Shown: positions 34,633 through 47,762 of the stretch, one piece after another | Position numbering within the stretch: position 1 is the first letter of the stretch | Layout of the letters: every line of letters begins with the position of its first letter | DNA from: Camellia lanceoleosa | Taxonomy: Eukaryota; Streptophyta; Magnoliopsida; Ericales; Theaceae | Reading direction: 5' to 3' | NCBI GenBank assembly: GCA_025200525.1 | Contig: CM045761.1 | Coordinates: 202,918,321-202,982,320, forward strand | DNA: 64,000 nucleotides | Position numbers and translations under genes: made by a program | Notes under the pieces: generated by a model | Database searches by the model: none | Told to the model about the DNA's origin: nothing | The model's input: only the letters and a program-made list of their open reading frames with translations

Positions 34633-37600
34633 TCAATCTGAAAGCAACTCTTCCAACTCAGGCTCCTCAGATGTGAAAGCATCATAATCCAAACTTGTAC
34701 TATTGAACAAACCTTTACCTAGTAGAAGACCATTTTGATCCTCTTCATCATCTGGGTTAGACCATTCCTGCTCCTCATTGTCATTGCCATCATCATTTTG
34801 ATCATCACCTACTTCCCAAACATCCTTTCTTGTTACACCATTCACTTTACCAAACTTTCTAGGACCCGACTCCATCTTCTTCTTGGCCTCTGAATCTTCA
34901 CAGATGCAAGAATGTGGGTGCGCGTGAAACTCACCCTCCCTGGCTTCACCTCCATTGGCTCTCCCATGAAGCCTCTCTGGTAATCTGAACATTGGATGCA
35001 AATACTTCCCACGTCATGTTACCTCGGTTTGGGAACAAGCGAAACAGGTTTTTAGCATTTGGACGAATGGTAGGCTTGTGTCCATAATATCTCCTGAAAT
35101 CACGAAAGAGGAAAAGAAGTTAGTCAACACTCCCCAACACCCACAATAAAAATAGAAAGAAAAAAGAATAATAATACAAAAAAAAAAAAAAGAAATAGAA
35201 ACAGAAAGCAAGCACACCTTCGTCCCGCTAACATTTTTGCCATATTACCATTGTTGTTGGTGACAAATACATCACTTTCATCACACACAACAAAATCTAG
35301 TGCGGCCATGCGAGCAGAAAATGCAGAAAATGCATCCAATTCTTGTTTGCTGGCTAGGGTGTCCTTCGAATGAAAATTTGGGAAGAGCGCTTTTAGGGGG
35401 GCTAATGTCTCTTCCCCTCCATATACTTCCCCAGATGCCACATAAATATGAACGTCATTGTTGTATCCCAGTGCTCTCAGCATCAGACCAACTTCTTCAG
35501 GAGTAAGTGGGCATCTTCCTTGCCTCCTTCCCTTATCTGGGTTGACGTGCTGAAAATAAATCAAAAAGAAGTCTCAAACATGTTATATACATGCACCACA
35601 GGAGAGTTGAAACATGGCAATAGGATCCAAACCAGATTCACCACCAGGATTGAAAACCAAAACTCAGGTTTGATCCTAATCTATACATTTGGGTGGTCCT
35701 TGCTATGGTAGTTGTGGTAATGTTGTGTTGATTATCTGAACTTTCCATTGTGAAAGATTTCTTGCTCCCAAAAAAGCCCTCAACATTCCGCCTCTCGTAT
35801 CAAGTAACTGAAATGACAAAACTACCCTTCTATCTGATTTTCCTACACTATCTCTCACTACGAAGTACCAAATCTCAGAGTCTAGACCATATCAGCATGG
35901 TCTCAAGAGTCCAGATAGGCATGTGTGGAACCAGAACATCATTCTTTATTTGTTGATACATATATTGTTCCCAACAAATTCAGAATTTTCCAAATTCCTC
36001 AAAACATGGCTCAAGGAAATACACCGACTATAAGAGAAAGGACAAGCTTGTCATTTAAATATCAAAACTGGGAGAGTATAAGCACAGGGCCATTGAGGAC
36101 TAAGACTAATGCTACCAATAACCATTTAAAGCTATTAAAAGTTTAAAAACTAGTGCCAATTCATGTATCATATCATATAGGGTAAATTACAATAACCCCC
36201 TTCAACTATGACTCATTTTTTAATTGCCCCCTTAATGTATAAAACTCAACACTTAACCCCTTCAACTATATGAATTACAAATGTTATTGATGCTGTTAAC
36301 AAAAATTATTAATTCACCATTTTACCCTTTAATTATAACCCTAAAATTACTTTTCTCAACCCATTTTACAGAGAAGGGCACTGTCCTTTGAGAACATATC
36401 AAGACAGTAATTGTAGATTTTCTGAAAGCAAGGGAGTTTTGTAGAGCCCAATAAGTCATTTATTTTAAGTAATTTTTTTTTTCTCATATATATACATTTA
36501 TATTTATTTTATATATGTATATGTATATATGATGCCTGATGGCATTTCTTGCTGTAGGGGTTCTTGAATACATACCTAACTTTAAATACATATATAATGT
36601 ATAATATAACTTGTTTATATGTACAAATGGATAATAGAGGATATAAAATCTACTTTTGGTGCTTTAGGTAGTGAGCTTTGATGGTGGGATTGAGCTGTTA
36701 GTCATGAATGTAGGTATCACGATTTGTGCATGGGTTTGGTGTAGGAGATGATTATTGAATGGATTCATGACCGTAGGGATCATATGAAGGAGATTGAAAG
36801 GGGACTTGTCTGTTGGAAAGAGAACATACAAGGAGAGGGTGAAAGAGACCCAACTGGTCCCTTGGAAAAGATAAGGGCAAATTTGTCCATCCAATAGAAA
36901 AGGGTAAAACTGTCCAAATATAATATGAATTGGCACATGATGTTCACATGCCCTTTTTCTGTTAATTTATATGCCAAGATGTGACAGAAATGTGTCAAGT
37001 GTCATGGGTCAACACTTCAAAGGGTGTACACTGTACCCATTGGGTAAATTGGTGCAAGTTAAGAATGCGTCATAGATGAGGGGAGTTCACTATAATTTAC
37101 CCCATAAAAAAAAATTTTGATATAATTTTTCTCAATAGCATTTATTACACATGCAATGTAATGCATAGTGTTGTATTTTCCAAGATGCAATAATACATAG
37201 GTATATATATATATTAAATGTTCCAAGAAAATACAAATAAAGCAAAAAAGCAATGCTCATTTCCATGAAAAATTATGTTTCTCAAACATTGAATATTCTC
37301 GTATAAGTCACACAAATATGACATTTTGAGCCTTACATGTAGAGTTTTCCACCTTTTTCGTATTGCACCCAATTCTTTCCTTTCCTTGTCCCCTCCACCA
37401 TAATAGCATCCGGAGAATGCAAGCATATCAGGTTCAAACCTGTAACAAGAAACATTATGTTGGATCAGAATGCTTCCCCATCCTTATACTTCAAAATGTA
37501 GTTAAAAAGAGAAAACAACTGATAGCCTTCGAATTGGACAATACAGTGCAGTGAACAGGAGTTTAAGAGACATTTGGGATCAAATACTTCCTCATCCTTT

Positions 37601-40600
37601 TGGTTTGTATCATCATAGGTAAAAAAGGAAAACAATTGTCATCGAATTCGACAATTTAGTGCAGTGGACAGGAGTTCCCATTTCCACCCTCAGCATAGTA
37701 ACTATAATATACCATAAGTAATATGCCACATAATGGTATACATCTGATAGTTCTGATAGTTAAGTAGTTTCTTGATTTGTCAAGTTGGTAACATATCCAT
37801 TTCTCAGTTAAAATTTGAAGACACAACATAAGCAGTAATATGCCCCAATTGAGAGCCAGGAAGCACTAATTTTATAAGAGCGAACCAGGAAACATAGAAC
37901 ACAATTATTTTGTCTGCATTAGAAATTGCAGCAATGTGAGGTCATAAAGAAAAGAAACTAGAGACCATATCAGCAATCAGAAAAAAAAGAACGTAAAATC
38001 AAATTCCCTTACTGCCATATTTAATGAAATTTTATTATTTATCCAAGAAATAAATATTAGAAAGCAGCCAGATCTTAACCAGAACAGAGAGAGAGGATCA
38101 ACCAGATTACCGTAGGTGAAGGGCAATATAATGCTTGCTTCTCGTCCTAATTCGATGGACCAATTTTTCACCCATTTCAGCTATAGGATCAGTGAACTTC
38201 AATGCATGATAGTTAACTCTGCATCTAAGCTTTTGTAAATCTGTTTCCAATTTATTTGAAAGTCTGTAATCAAACTTGCTGAGTTGAACAGCCTTCACAA
38301 TTATGAAAACCATTAAGTATTAGTTTTGGAATAATAGTAATTAGTAAATTTGAATGAAACAAGGCCAAATCTAGAGGACAACATACGATTCAAGGCAACT
38401 CAAACACTTGGAAAACAAGTGTCTATCATTTATACACACGTGAAACACATTACAAATTTGAATGAAATAACTTGGAATCCATGGATAATAGAAGAAAAAA
38501 AAAATGTAAGTTTATACATACTTTCCTCCTTTAGACATTAGAAATTAATGTTACATTGCATTTTGTTATTATCTTTAAATTAAATATTCAAAGACATGGC
38601 ATATAGTAATTGTTTATTTATATATGATAGAAAATAAATATTTTGCATGTGTCCTCTACGTGTCAAATCTTACATTGTTTGAAAATTTTCATGTCAACAT
38701 GTCTATGTCCATGCTTTTTAGCTCCTAACTATTAGAATCTAACTACCTTATCAGACCCTTGACCTACAACTGTGTTGTTTGCTGCAGCTTAAATGGGCTG
38801 CATGTGGCTTTTTATTTTGAGATTCTGTGTCAGACCATTTATTATAGTTTCTGCTTACAGCTTATGCAGTAAAAATAGCTTAAACAAGGTAAAAAAGCTT
38901 AGTATCCTAAAGCTGGATATTCTCTTGGCCACCTCCCCTCCCCCCAAACCCACCCAAAACCACAACCAATTCTGGAAGCATTATTCGAAGTTTCCCAAAC
39001 ATATCTGAGTTCATCACCATGAGGGCCTTAGGTTGTCACCAAAATAGCTTATATTATTCACATCCAAAGTAAAAGGACAAGATTGGCAGGTCGGAGAACC
39101 TTTCACACTTAGAATTAAGCTACATTTGTAACCTAAACACATATTACAATATGGTAACAACTAGTCCTAAGGCTAGGCTGCTGGATTAGGTGACCACTTC
39201 ATACATGTACGCTTGACAAGATACAGCATGTCCAAAGACTAACTAATGAAAATTTAAGCAAAGATGGCATCAAATAGAAGAATCTAATACTACATATCTG
39301 CATATATAATAAAGAAATGTTTTGGGTGCTAATAACTTACATGCTTTTTCAAAAGGTTAGGTAACACACGATTCTGATAGCATCTAGGACTACACTTCCT
39401 TGGAACACGCATCCTATATGGAAACCAAATCTTTCCAGCCCTTCTTGGGAGCTCTTTTATAATTTTGACATCTTTTGATAGACGTGATATGAACCAGTCA
39501 GCATCAAAGATATCTGAAAAGTTACTGCACAGGACAGGATAAATTTGTCATAGTACATTGCCATGACAAAATGCACAGAACAGTTCATTTTTCTTTCATA
39601 TATGACAGCTAGAACTAATATAAAATAAAATAAAATAAAAAATGTCAAAAAAGAATACACTAGTTCCATGACTAACCTCGCATCCTTCCAAAAAGACTTT
39701 TGGTCCAACTTTGGGACAACAAGAGTAGCATTCAAAATGCGGGCAGCCACTACGGCATCTATAATCTGCAAAGAGGTGAGTACAGTAAGTTTGGCACAAA
39801 TGACAATATATTCAAGAAAAATTGTAGTAATGCAATAATGACAATGGATTTTAAATGGCTTTATACCATGCACAAGGTCCCAATCTCATTGACTAAAAAA
39901 ACCATTATAATACTAACTGAACAAAATCTTGTCCTAACCTATGAAGCACCGACACTTCAAACAAGTGCCGTATCCGTGTCAGACACAAGGACACTTTGGG
40001 GACACGTATGGGACACACTACATGGCGTGTCCCCTTATTTAATTAATTTATTTTCAGGGGACACGCCGGGGACATTTTGAGAACACACTAGGGACATGCC
40101 AAGTTATTTAGTACTTTTGACGAATGTTGAATTTTTAGTCTTTTCCCCCATTTTATTTAGTACTTTTGATGAATGTTGAATGTTTATTATTTTTTCCTTA
40201 GATTTAAATACTTAAAAGACCATCTATACAAAAAGATATAAACTGTAAGCATAAAGAAAATTAGAATTAAAGGTAGTTTTTGTTAATATTGATTGCTTGT
40301 GGATGTAATATTAATCTAGATAGAAAATAGAAATATATGAAAATATATTTTATTGTCATGTCCCTGCTGTGTCCGTGTCTCCATTTTTTTCACATCCATA
40401 TCCATGTCCTTGTCCGCATCTGTATCCGTATCCATGTCCTTGCTTCTTTGGTCCTAACTACTTAGGGTCAGTTGAAAATATCAATGATAATGAATACAGA
40501 AAAAGCCAGTCAGCCTCATTGACTGGATAATAGTTCTAACAAATAATGAAATTTGAACATTAAACTAATGTGTTGTCATGGTCAACTTTTTCTCTTGGCA

Positions 40601-42219
40601 AGACAATAGGGGAAAAACAACTTAAGGGCATTCAAGTATTGAAAGCTTAAGAACCACCACATAAGAAACTCCTTACATCTGTAACATCTCAAACAACACC
40701 AGATGATTATCTGATACTTGGATTACCTTACATTACAAAAGTTTTCAAAATTGGAAATCCGTAGTTTTCATTTTATACAGTGGTATCTCAAGTAAGAGGA
40801 TAGGCATATTCAATGACAGAGAACTATAATGGCAAGACTACAACAAGACACCTGCAACCATGTGTGAGGCACATGGCTCAAAGCAGACTTTGGGCCAACC
40901 ATTCTATGAGACCTCAGCAATGATGTGTGAGGTTTATGTCCTCATCAGCTCATCTACTATCAGAGTGCAATATCTTCTAATATCTATGTCAAGGTGGAAG
41001 TATATGCATATCCCTTTAAGTTTTATTGATCTGTTACTGCTAGCTTTACATCCTAAAATTTCTATAAAAAAGGAGAGAGTAGGGGGAGAGACAGAGAGCG
41101 ATGACCTTGTGCAGAATTTAGAAGTGAACATACATGCATATATATATATACACATTGTAGATGCGTATATGGAGCATGGTCAAAAATATCAAATCCGTTA
41201 AATTTAAGACATGAAGCTTTGAAATTATATGCCAAACAATCAAAAAAAGAATCTCACAAGAAAAATTTAAGAGGCCCTGTTCTGCATAAATTCAAGAAAA
41301 CAAAAAAATAACATGCTGCATTGAACAGCAACTGCTATCGAAGAAAACATTAGGCGTCTTACATGGCCGATAAAAGATTAATCACACAATGATAAAACCG
41401 TTTACTACTAAACTAAAACACAAATTAATATTTGATATGTATATATATTATATATAATTCCATTTCAGAAAATTTAAAAGATATATCTCCAGCAAATTAC
41501 CCCAGTTCTTTGTTGGTTCAAACCTCCACTGGTTGCAATTACCAAGTACCGATTGGGATGCGTGATAGCTTCAGCTTCTGTAATTTGAAATCCAAACCAA
41601 ACATAACAACATTTCACATAAACAACAAATAAATTGAAGCCTACAAAATTTTGAATAATAAATTACTATAATGCCAACAGAGAAAAAAATATCTATATAA
41701 TAAAGTATTGCGCACCTGTAAAGTTTTGGCTTGCGTTACTGCATCCGTAGTAGAATTTGGAACGACTTGATCTCCAAATATCACGATCCAATTTTCCTCC
41801 ACTGGTCTAGAGTCCAATAAGCAATAAATCAAATTAAGCAAATTCAGATCCAATCAACGAAAAAGAAACTCGCAAAAAATAAAACCTAACCGGGATACGA
41901 AATTCCGAATTTCCAATGTCGTCGACGACATTGTTGACCTGAACGAAGAATCACAAAACAATTGAATATTATCAAGGAAAAAAAGACGTAGATGAAGACT
42001 GTATAAGAAGAGAGAGAGAGAGAGAGAGAGGAATTAGAGTACCACGCGGCGGCGGAGAGGGTGGAGATGGTCGTTGTCAGTGGGAGAAGGGGCGAGAAGA
42101 GAAATGAGAGCGAATAGAAGGAGAAGAGCGCCAGACACGGCGGAGATCGCCGGGATTAGGAGGCGGAGACGGCCGTGATGGTGGTAGTGCCGCCGCCGGG
42201 GGAGAGCCGTGACGGCCAT
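34633..42219 (-). CDS. Plant O-fucosyltransferase-family protein (10 exons, about 581 aa), last exon frame-broken
   Basis: Exons in order are 42219-42043, 41938-41891, 41806-41716, 41577-41501, 39765-39677, 39524-39341, 38292-38111, 37439-37337, 35549-35218 and 35093-34633, all GT-AG with matching phases. A membrane anchor lies at residues 18-44 (LLIPAISAVSGALLLLFALI), as for Golgi type II enzymes. Family motifs (PF10250) follow: NNVVDDIGNSEFRIP, FYYGCSNAS, YLVIATSGGLNQQRTG, AARILNATLVVPKLD, LRCRVNYHALKF, HLRFEPDMLAFSGC, HIYVASGEVYGGEE, and DVFVTNNNGNMAKMLAG. Such enzymes are predicted to transfer fucose from GDP-fucose; the substrate here is unknown. In the last exon two bases appear missing (near 34968 and 34937). 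As written, translation stops at 34946-34948. With the two bases the frame reaches an acidic Asp/Glu-rich tail ending LLSD at 34633. Confidence 0.9.
36180..37103. mobile_element. MITE (924 bp) with GGGTAAATTA ends in an intron of the O-fucosyltransferase gene
   Basis: The left end GGGTAAATTACAATAACC...CTATGAC and the complement of the right end GGGTAAATTATAGTGAAC...CTATGAC form an inverted repeat of about 30 bp with few mismatches. No convincing target duplication is visible (CATATA against CATAAA at best), so the superfamily stays open; Mutator-like and hAT-like are both possible. It sits between the exons at 35549 and 37337. Confidence 0.75.
39939..40450. mobile_element. hAT-like MITE (512 bp) in intron 4 of the O-fucosyltransferase gene
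   Basis: A perfect 8-bp duplication GTCCTAAC flanks it at 39931-39938 and 40451-40458. The ends CTATGAAGCACCGACAC and the complement of the right end CAAAGAAGCAAGGACAT are imperfect inverted repeats. The termini are rich in GGACAC/GTCC words. No coding sequence. The 8-bp duplication points to the hAT superfamily. Confidence 0.85.
42011..42030. repeat. AG microsatellite near the exon 1 donor of the O-fucosyltransferase gene
   Basis: An uninterrupted run of AG lies about 12 bp inside intron 1. Confidence 0.85.
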
Positions 42220-42420
42220 GAAGGTCGCGGTGGGCCTGGTGGCGATGGAACTGAAAGGAACAGGCGCTCTCTCTCTCTCTCTCTCTCTCTCTATTCTATG
42301 TCCTTGCTTTTTTAGTCGAGCAAAGAGCGAGATTTTGGAGAGAGAGGGAGAGAGAGAGAAAAAGGAGGGAACGCGATGTCACTTGCGAAACCAACTATTT
42401 TTGTTTTGATTTTACCTTCA
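42220..42420 (-). promoter_or_regulatory. Probable 5' UTR/promoter-proximal region of the O-fucosyltransferase gene
   Basis: Upstream of the ATG at 42219 the minus strand is GA-rich, with a (GA)13 run at 42267-42292 and further CT-rich words (complement of GAGAGAGGGAGAG) at 42337-42360. GA-rich leaders are common in plant genes. No TATA box was identified. Confidence 0.45.
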
Positions 42421-43437
42421 GAGCTTGTGCGATAACGACAACGATTCCCCGATTCATATTGCGTAGCTTCCTTACAAAACCATGATTACTGCTATGATTC
42501 GCAGTGAAATCGGATGAACATTGCACTAAAATATTTATTTTTATATTTTAATAAATTAGAAAAACAATGATAAATGTATTATATATGTGAATTCATGTTT
42601 TATTATTTTATATTGAAAATTTGAGTTTAAGAGCTTATTTGGATGAGATTAGTTTTTTAAATTTTTAATATTTTAGTTATTTTAATTTAAGATTAAAAAA
42701 ATCTTATTTAAAATAAATTTTTTAATTTTTAAAATTTTTATAAAAAAATAATAATAATTATAAATTAAATATAATATTTTATCTTATTAAATTAAAATAA
42801 TTTATTTTATCTTATATTATTATTTTAACTCAAATATTCTTTCTAAATAAGCGCTACTACAAATTTCTCCTTCACTTTTAAGAAATCACACTGCACTCCC
42901 TATCAGTGTTTTGTCATTTAGCTTCGTTAACTGAAAATGTAAAATTACTTTAATATCCTCACACTTAAATTTTTTTTTATCTATCCTCATCTAATAATAA
43001 CATACCGTTCTTGCCGCAGGACTCCCACTGGCAGTTCTCAACTCATCCCTCATTTCTCAGATTGTCCACTGTAAACTACCTCTCTCGTCTCTTAGATCAA
43101 ATAGATGTAACAGAATTTTTGTATTCAGCTACCAGACCCATCGAAACCCACCACCATACATATCTCTACCGCAACCACTGAGCCCATCACCACCAAATCA
43201 CTACGCAAATCCCCACAACACCAACATGCCCTTCCATCCATAAACCAGATGACAAAGCTCCACCAGGCCTTCATTGTCGCTGTCACCAATGAAATCAGTC
43301 TCGCTGTTTAGCTTCACCAGTTCGTGGTCAACGAAATCAGACTCTACTCTATCCTCTGAATCGTTTCAATCCTTTATTCTTATTATCTCTTTGTTTGTTT
43401 GTTTGTTTGTTTGTTTGTTTTTTTTTTTTTTTTTTGA
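42421..43437. other. Intergenic region between the O-fucosyltransferase gene and the Copia element
   Basis: AT-rich to about 42850. A more mixed segment with C-rich words follows (43010-43380, e.g. CACCACCAAATCAC) without a recognisable protein. A (TTTG)8 run and a T tract at 43391-43435 end at the Copia target site. The block from about 42860 resembles, inverted, sequence at about 52560-52700 and could be one end of an older element that the Copia element entered. Confidence 0.45.
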
Positions 43438-43442
43438 ATATG

Positions 43443-44044
43443 TGTCGGTGATAATTATAAATAAAACACCAGGACAAACAAATAATAAAAATTACAATAA
43501 CTATTGAAAGGGTTGAGACACAGAAAATTCACTCTCTTTAAGAATATTTCAACCCTCTGCAGTTAGGCAAAGCCTCACACTAATGTAGCAAAAAAAATTT
43601 TGACTTATTCCCTTCAGGATATAACAGCCTGACTAGGTCGTATGGTTCACCAATACTGCATAATTAGTTGAATTCAAAACTCCATCACATACATCCTTTA
43701 TTTTTTTTGCCTGATAATCTTACACGAAAATAATAAAATAACAAACGCTTCTTCTTTTTTTCAAGATAAGAGGTTAGCTTAATTTATAGAAGAGAAAAAC
43801 TTGGGGTAAAAGAAAATGAAACAAAAATAAAATAAGAGTTACTTCGTGGGCAAAAATACTTGGAGAAAAAGAAAAATAAGAGTTACTTGGTAGGCAAGAA
43901 TACTTTGAGAAAAATAAAAGAGAACTTGGAAGGAAATAAACTTTTCTTAGAAGTAAAGAAAGATAGCTTGGAGAACAAATTGCTTGGAGCCCAAGCACAT
44001 AATATAATTTATAACACATTATAATATTAAAATATCTACTAACA
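43443..44044 (-). repeat. 3' LTR of the Copia element (602 bp)
   Basis: It aligns over its length with the right-hand LTR (50033-51564 minus the hAT-like insert). Both contain duplicated words of the type AAGAGTTACTTGG and AGAATACTT. Confidence 0.9.
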
Positions 44045-44056
44045 TTTTCCTACCTA
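44045..44056 (-). other. Polypurine tract of the Copia element
   Basis: On the minus strand AGGTAGGAAAA directly precedes the 3' LTR start TGTTAGTAG, the expected site for plus-strand DNA priming. Confidence 0.55.
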
Positions 44057-44387
44057 TTTTAATATTATAGGTAAAAAAATATGAGATTATTAAGAAAATA
44101 AGGATATTATACATCATAGTAGGTGTGCTCTGCATTAAATCTCCATTAGTGAAACAATAATATCTACTCCAGAGTCAATAATATGCTCAGCATTAAACTA
44201 TGACTATTTAAGAGAAATAAATAATTATTGCACACACATAATATTCCAGGTGTTCACATAAACTTTAATAGCCAGCACATTACGACCTTGTGCAATCCCA
44301 AAATTCATGAGTGTGTTTAAGAATTAGCCCAAATCTCATAGGTAGCGGCCTCACTACCACACTCATATAGGTAAATTCTGTCAATAG

Positions 44388-45952
44388 TGTAACAATCCAG
44401 ATTTTTAATTATTCTGTAGAATTTATACTAATATTATTTAATCTCAGTTAGGAAAATATATAATTTATTATATATTATTATGTATAATTTTGTAAAATAA
44501 TATAATTATTAAAAGTTTAGGGGTCAAAATATGAATAATAATAATAATAATAATAATGATAATAATGAGCGTGGTAGTAAAATAAATAATTTATTTTATG
44601 TTGGTATACAATAAAGTGTAATTTAATTAAGAATTAATTTATTTATATAATTATATTAAAATATTGGGTCAAAAAGTAATTATCTTAAATATCTATTAAG
44701 GATAAGAACGAATTTATATAATTATTAATCAAATCTCGATTTGAGCCACGTATGCGCCTTATTCATAATAAATAGAGAGGCGTTGATCTGGGCCAAAGGA
44801 GGAGAGAAAGAAAAGGAAAAGGAAAAGAAAGAAGAAAGAAAGGAAAGAAAGAAAAAAGAGAAATAAGGAAAAAAAATGGGGGAATTTAAAAGGGTCTTTG
44901 ATATTGGAAAGAAAGAGTAAGGTATTAAAGTTAATGTGAGTTATATTATACCTTAAGTCACAAAAATATATTTTAAATATGTTTTGACTTACCAAAATCT
45001 GTTTTACACAAGTTATGTTTTATAAGTATATTAATAAAAGTTATATTTTATAAACATTTCAGTTACGTTTTTTTATTTTTGAACCCTATTTGCTTAAAAG
45101 GAAATTCATGGATATGTTTGTTTATATTTTAAAGAATATTTGACTGTGACCTTATATATAATTATGTTTTGTAAGTACCACCATGGGAGTCCCACGCCTT
45201 GGGGGACTTAAATAACGATTGGTTTCTGTTTGACCACTTGGTGGTCCTTTATTTGTCATGGATCCATTGACCTCTGTTATGTACGGACCAAAGTACTGTG
45301 CGGAGCTAAGTGTTACACTATTGTGGGAGCCACCTTTAGAATCCGTACGAGCCACCTCTTGAATTCGTACCTCTGTTCTGATTGTCATACTTGTGACCTC
45401 TGTTTTGTACTATGGTTATGGTTATTTACTTACATAATATTTGTATTTCAGTTTCTGCCACTTAAATGATTTGTTTACCAAATTACCATGGTTATGGTTA
45501 TTTATTTACATAATCTCAGTTTTGCTACTTAAAGGATTATTTATTCCAACTAAGTTATCTAAAATGTTTTGGCCTAACTAACTATTCATGATTATTTCGT
45601 GTCCCTTATACTTTTGGTATAATATTTTCTCACTCTGCCATGTGCTTATAGTTTTTTTACCAATTTTTAGGAAACAACACAATTCAGAAATAACTTTGGG
45701 AAAGTCTTAGATACGAGGCTGCGAATTAGACACATACAGCACTTTTATTGATATTTTTATATGTAAATATCGGTCTTTTTGGTCAATATAATTTTGTAAT
45801 AAAAATAGAAATTCCAATGATTATTTTGGTACCCTTATTTAAATATTATTTCCGCTCACGTTTATTTATTTGTTTAAGAATTGGTCAGAGGTAATCTCAG
45901 TTACTGGCCATCACGATACTTAACCCTTGGGTACGGGGAGCGGGTTGTGACA
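44388..45952 (+). mobile_element. Solo LTR (1565 bp) inside the Copia element
   Basis: It begins TGTAACAATCC and ends GCGGGTTGTGACA, with the duplication AATAG perfect at 44383-44387 and 45953-45957. The ends match those of the solo LTR at 9037-11548 (TGTAACAACCC...GTGACA), suggesting related families, probably Ty3 of del/Tekay type (inference). It contains an AAT microsatellite near 44532 and no pol sequence. Confidence 0.9.
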
Positions 45953-46227
45953 AATAGTGCTCCTGTAACTATGACATCACACTCAGTAAGAGCTACAGAA
46001 ACTCATTAAGAGTTTTTTTATTAACTTAACCTCTTCAATGTTATAGCATAAATACACTTACATCATAGGGATGGGTAAAAGTTAATTTAGTGCATTTCTC
46101 ACGGCCATCATATGATCGTTCTTCTCATTGAATCTAGTCACATGATCTCTGGTCCTTAAGTTGAATATCCTCATACATAGCTCCTACTATATTCAATGGG
46201 CTTTAACCCCATCATCCTCGATGTATT

Positions 46228-47104
46228 TCAGACTCTATCTCTTGCTAAGACTTTAGTTAATGGATCTGCAAGGTTATCATCAGATTTAATATAATCCACA
46301 TTTATGATGTCATTATTCATATAAGATCTCACAGTACTGTATTTTCTTCTGATAGGTCTGGATTTACCGTTATAATAACGGTTATTAACTTGACCAATTG
46401 ATGCGGTGTTATCACAATGAATCAATATAAGTGGAATTTGTTTTTTCCAAAAAAAGATTTCATTTAACAAATCTCTCAACCAATTTACTTCTTCATTAGT
46501 TGTAGTTAAAGCAATAAGCTCAACCTCCATTGTTGAATTAGCAATAATGGTTTATTTTTTTGATTTCCAACTTATAGCACCACCTCTCAATGTATTTCAA
46601 TTGGCATCACTGTAACCTTCAAGTACTGTAGGATACTTATTATAAAATAAGACATATTTTATGGTACCAGATAAATACTCTAACTGCATAGGCAATGTCA
46701 GGTCTAGTACAGTCAATCGCATAACACAAGCTACCAATCATACTAACATATTCCTTTTGATTAATTACATCCTCATCATTTTCAACAGGAAATAAACGCA
46801 CATGAGGATCAAAAGGAGTAAGAACAAGCTTGCACTTATAAAAATTATATTTTCTCAAAATTTTATCAACATAACGTGACTGATCAAGAAATATACCATC
46901 ATAGGTTTTGGTAATTTTCATTCCCAAAATATAATTAGCCTTACCAAGATTTACTAAGCATATTTTTAGTTTCCATGATGATATGCAAATTAAAGCCAAA
47001 TATAAGTAAATCATCCACATAGAGGCTAATAATAACATGTGAATTTTTTTCAGATTTAGAGTAGATGCATTTATCACATTCATTAGTTTTATAGTCATTC
47101 TCAA
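46228..47104 (-). pseudogene. Copia reverse transcriptase (C-terminal part) and RNase H
   Basis: The reverse transcriptase active site YVDD is encoded at 47021-47010 within VIISLYVDDLLIFG. After a frame change LGMKITKTYDGIFLDQSRYV and YVSMIGSLCYAIDCTRPDIA follow. The RNase H end reads MEVELIALTTTNEEVNWLRD, ILIHCDNTASIG and SDDNLADPLTK to the stop at 46228. These are standard Copia pol motifs. A frame change and stop separate the two parts. Confidence 0.88.
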
Positions 47105-47762
47105 TCATGCAAGAATCAAATTTCTCATACTACTGTTTAGGGGCCTATTTTAAGCCATATAGGGATTTAACTAGCTTGCACACTTTACTTTCTTGACCGG
47201 GTTCCACAAAACCCTCGGGTTTATCCATATAAATTTCTTCATCCAGATCTCTATTTAAAAAGGTTGTTTTAAAATCCATTTGATGAATTTTAGATCATGG
47301 ATTACAGCCTCTACAATTAATAATCTAATGGATGTAACTCTATTAACCGGAGAAAATTTATCAAAAAAATCAAGATCTGCTTGTTGTTTAAAACTTTTTT
47401 GCAACAAGTCTTACTTTATATTTATCAATAGTTCAATCCAATTTAAGTTTTTTCCTCAAAACTCATTTACAGCCAATAGTTTTACAACCTAGTGATAAAT
47501 CTACTAATACCCAAGTTTTATTGGATAATAATGATTCCATATCATCATTTATAGCCTCGTTCCAAAAAACAAAGTCAGGAGATGCCAAAACTTCTTGTAA
47601 AGTTAATGGAGTTTCCTTCACATTAAAAATGTAATAATCAAGGCCAAAATCTTTTTCTAATCTGGCTTTTTTACTCGTTCTAGGTTCAAAAACTACAATG
47701 TCTTGGTTTTGTAAAAGAGGAATAAAGGAATCGGTTTCAGATAAAATATTTTCTTGATAATT
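47105..47762 (-). pseudogene. Copia reverse transcriptase, N-terminal part, heavily degraded
   Basis: This is the stretch between integrase and the YVDD block, where Copia RT fingers are expected. Short stretches in changing frames fit (e.g. MDKPEGFVEPG and KSLYGLK-like words in the complement at about 47140-47230), but many stops interrupt. Confidence 0.6.

Noticed and set aside
35014..35022. GT after the exon at 35093-35023 as a further intron donor in the O-fucosyltransferase gene
   Set aside because: The next acceptor would give an intron of only about 18 bp, and the frame continues with family-conserved NMTWEVFA, so the exon runs on.
39700..40080. Plus-strand open frame of 126 codons
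   Set aside because: It overlaps exon 5 of the O-fucosyltransferase gene in antisense and runs into a hAT-like MITE.
45152..45469. Overlapping open frames of 78-79 codons on both strands
   Set aside because: They lie inside the solo LTR at 44388-45952 and match no protein.
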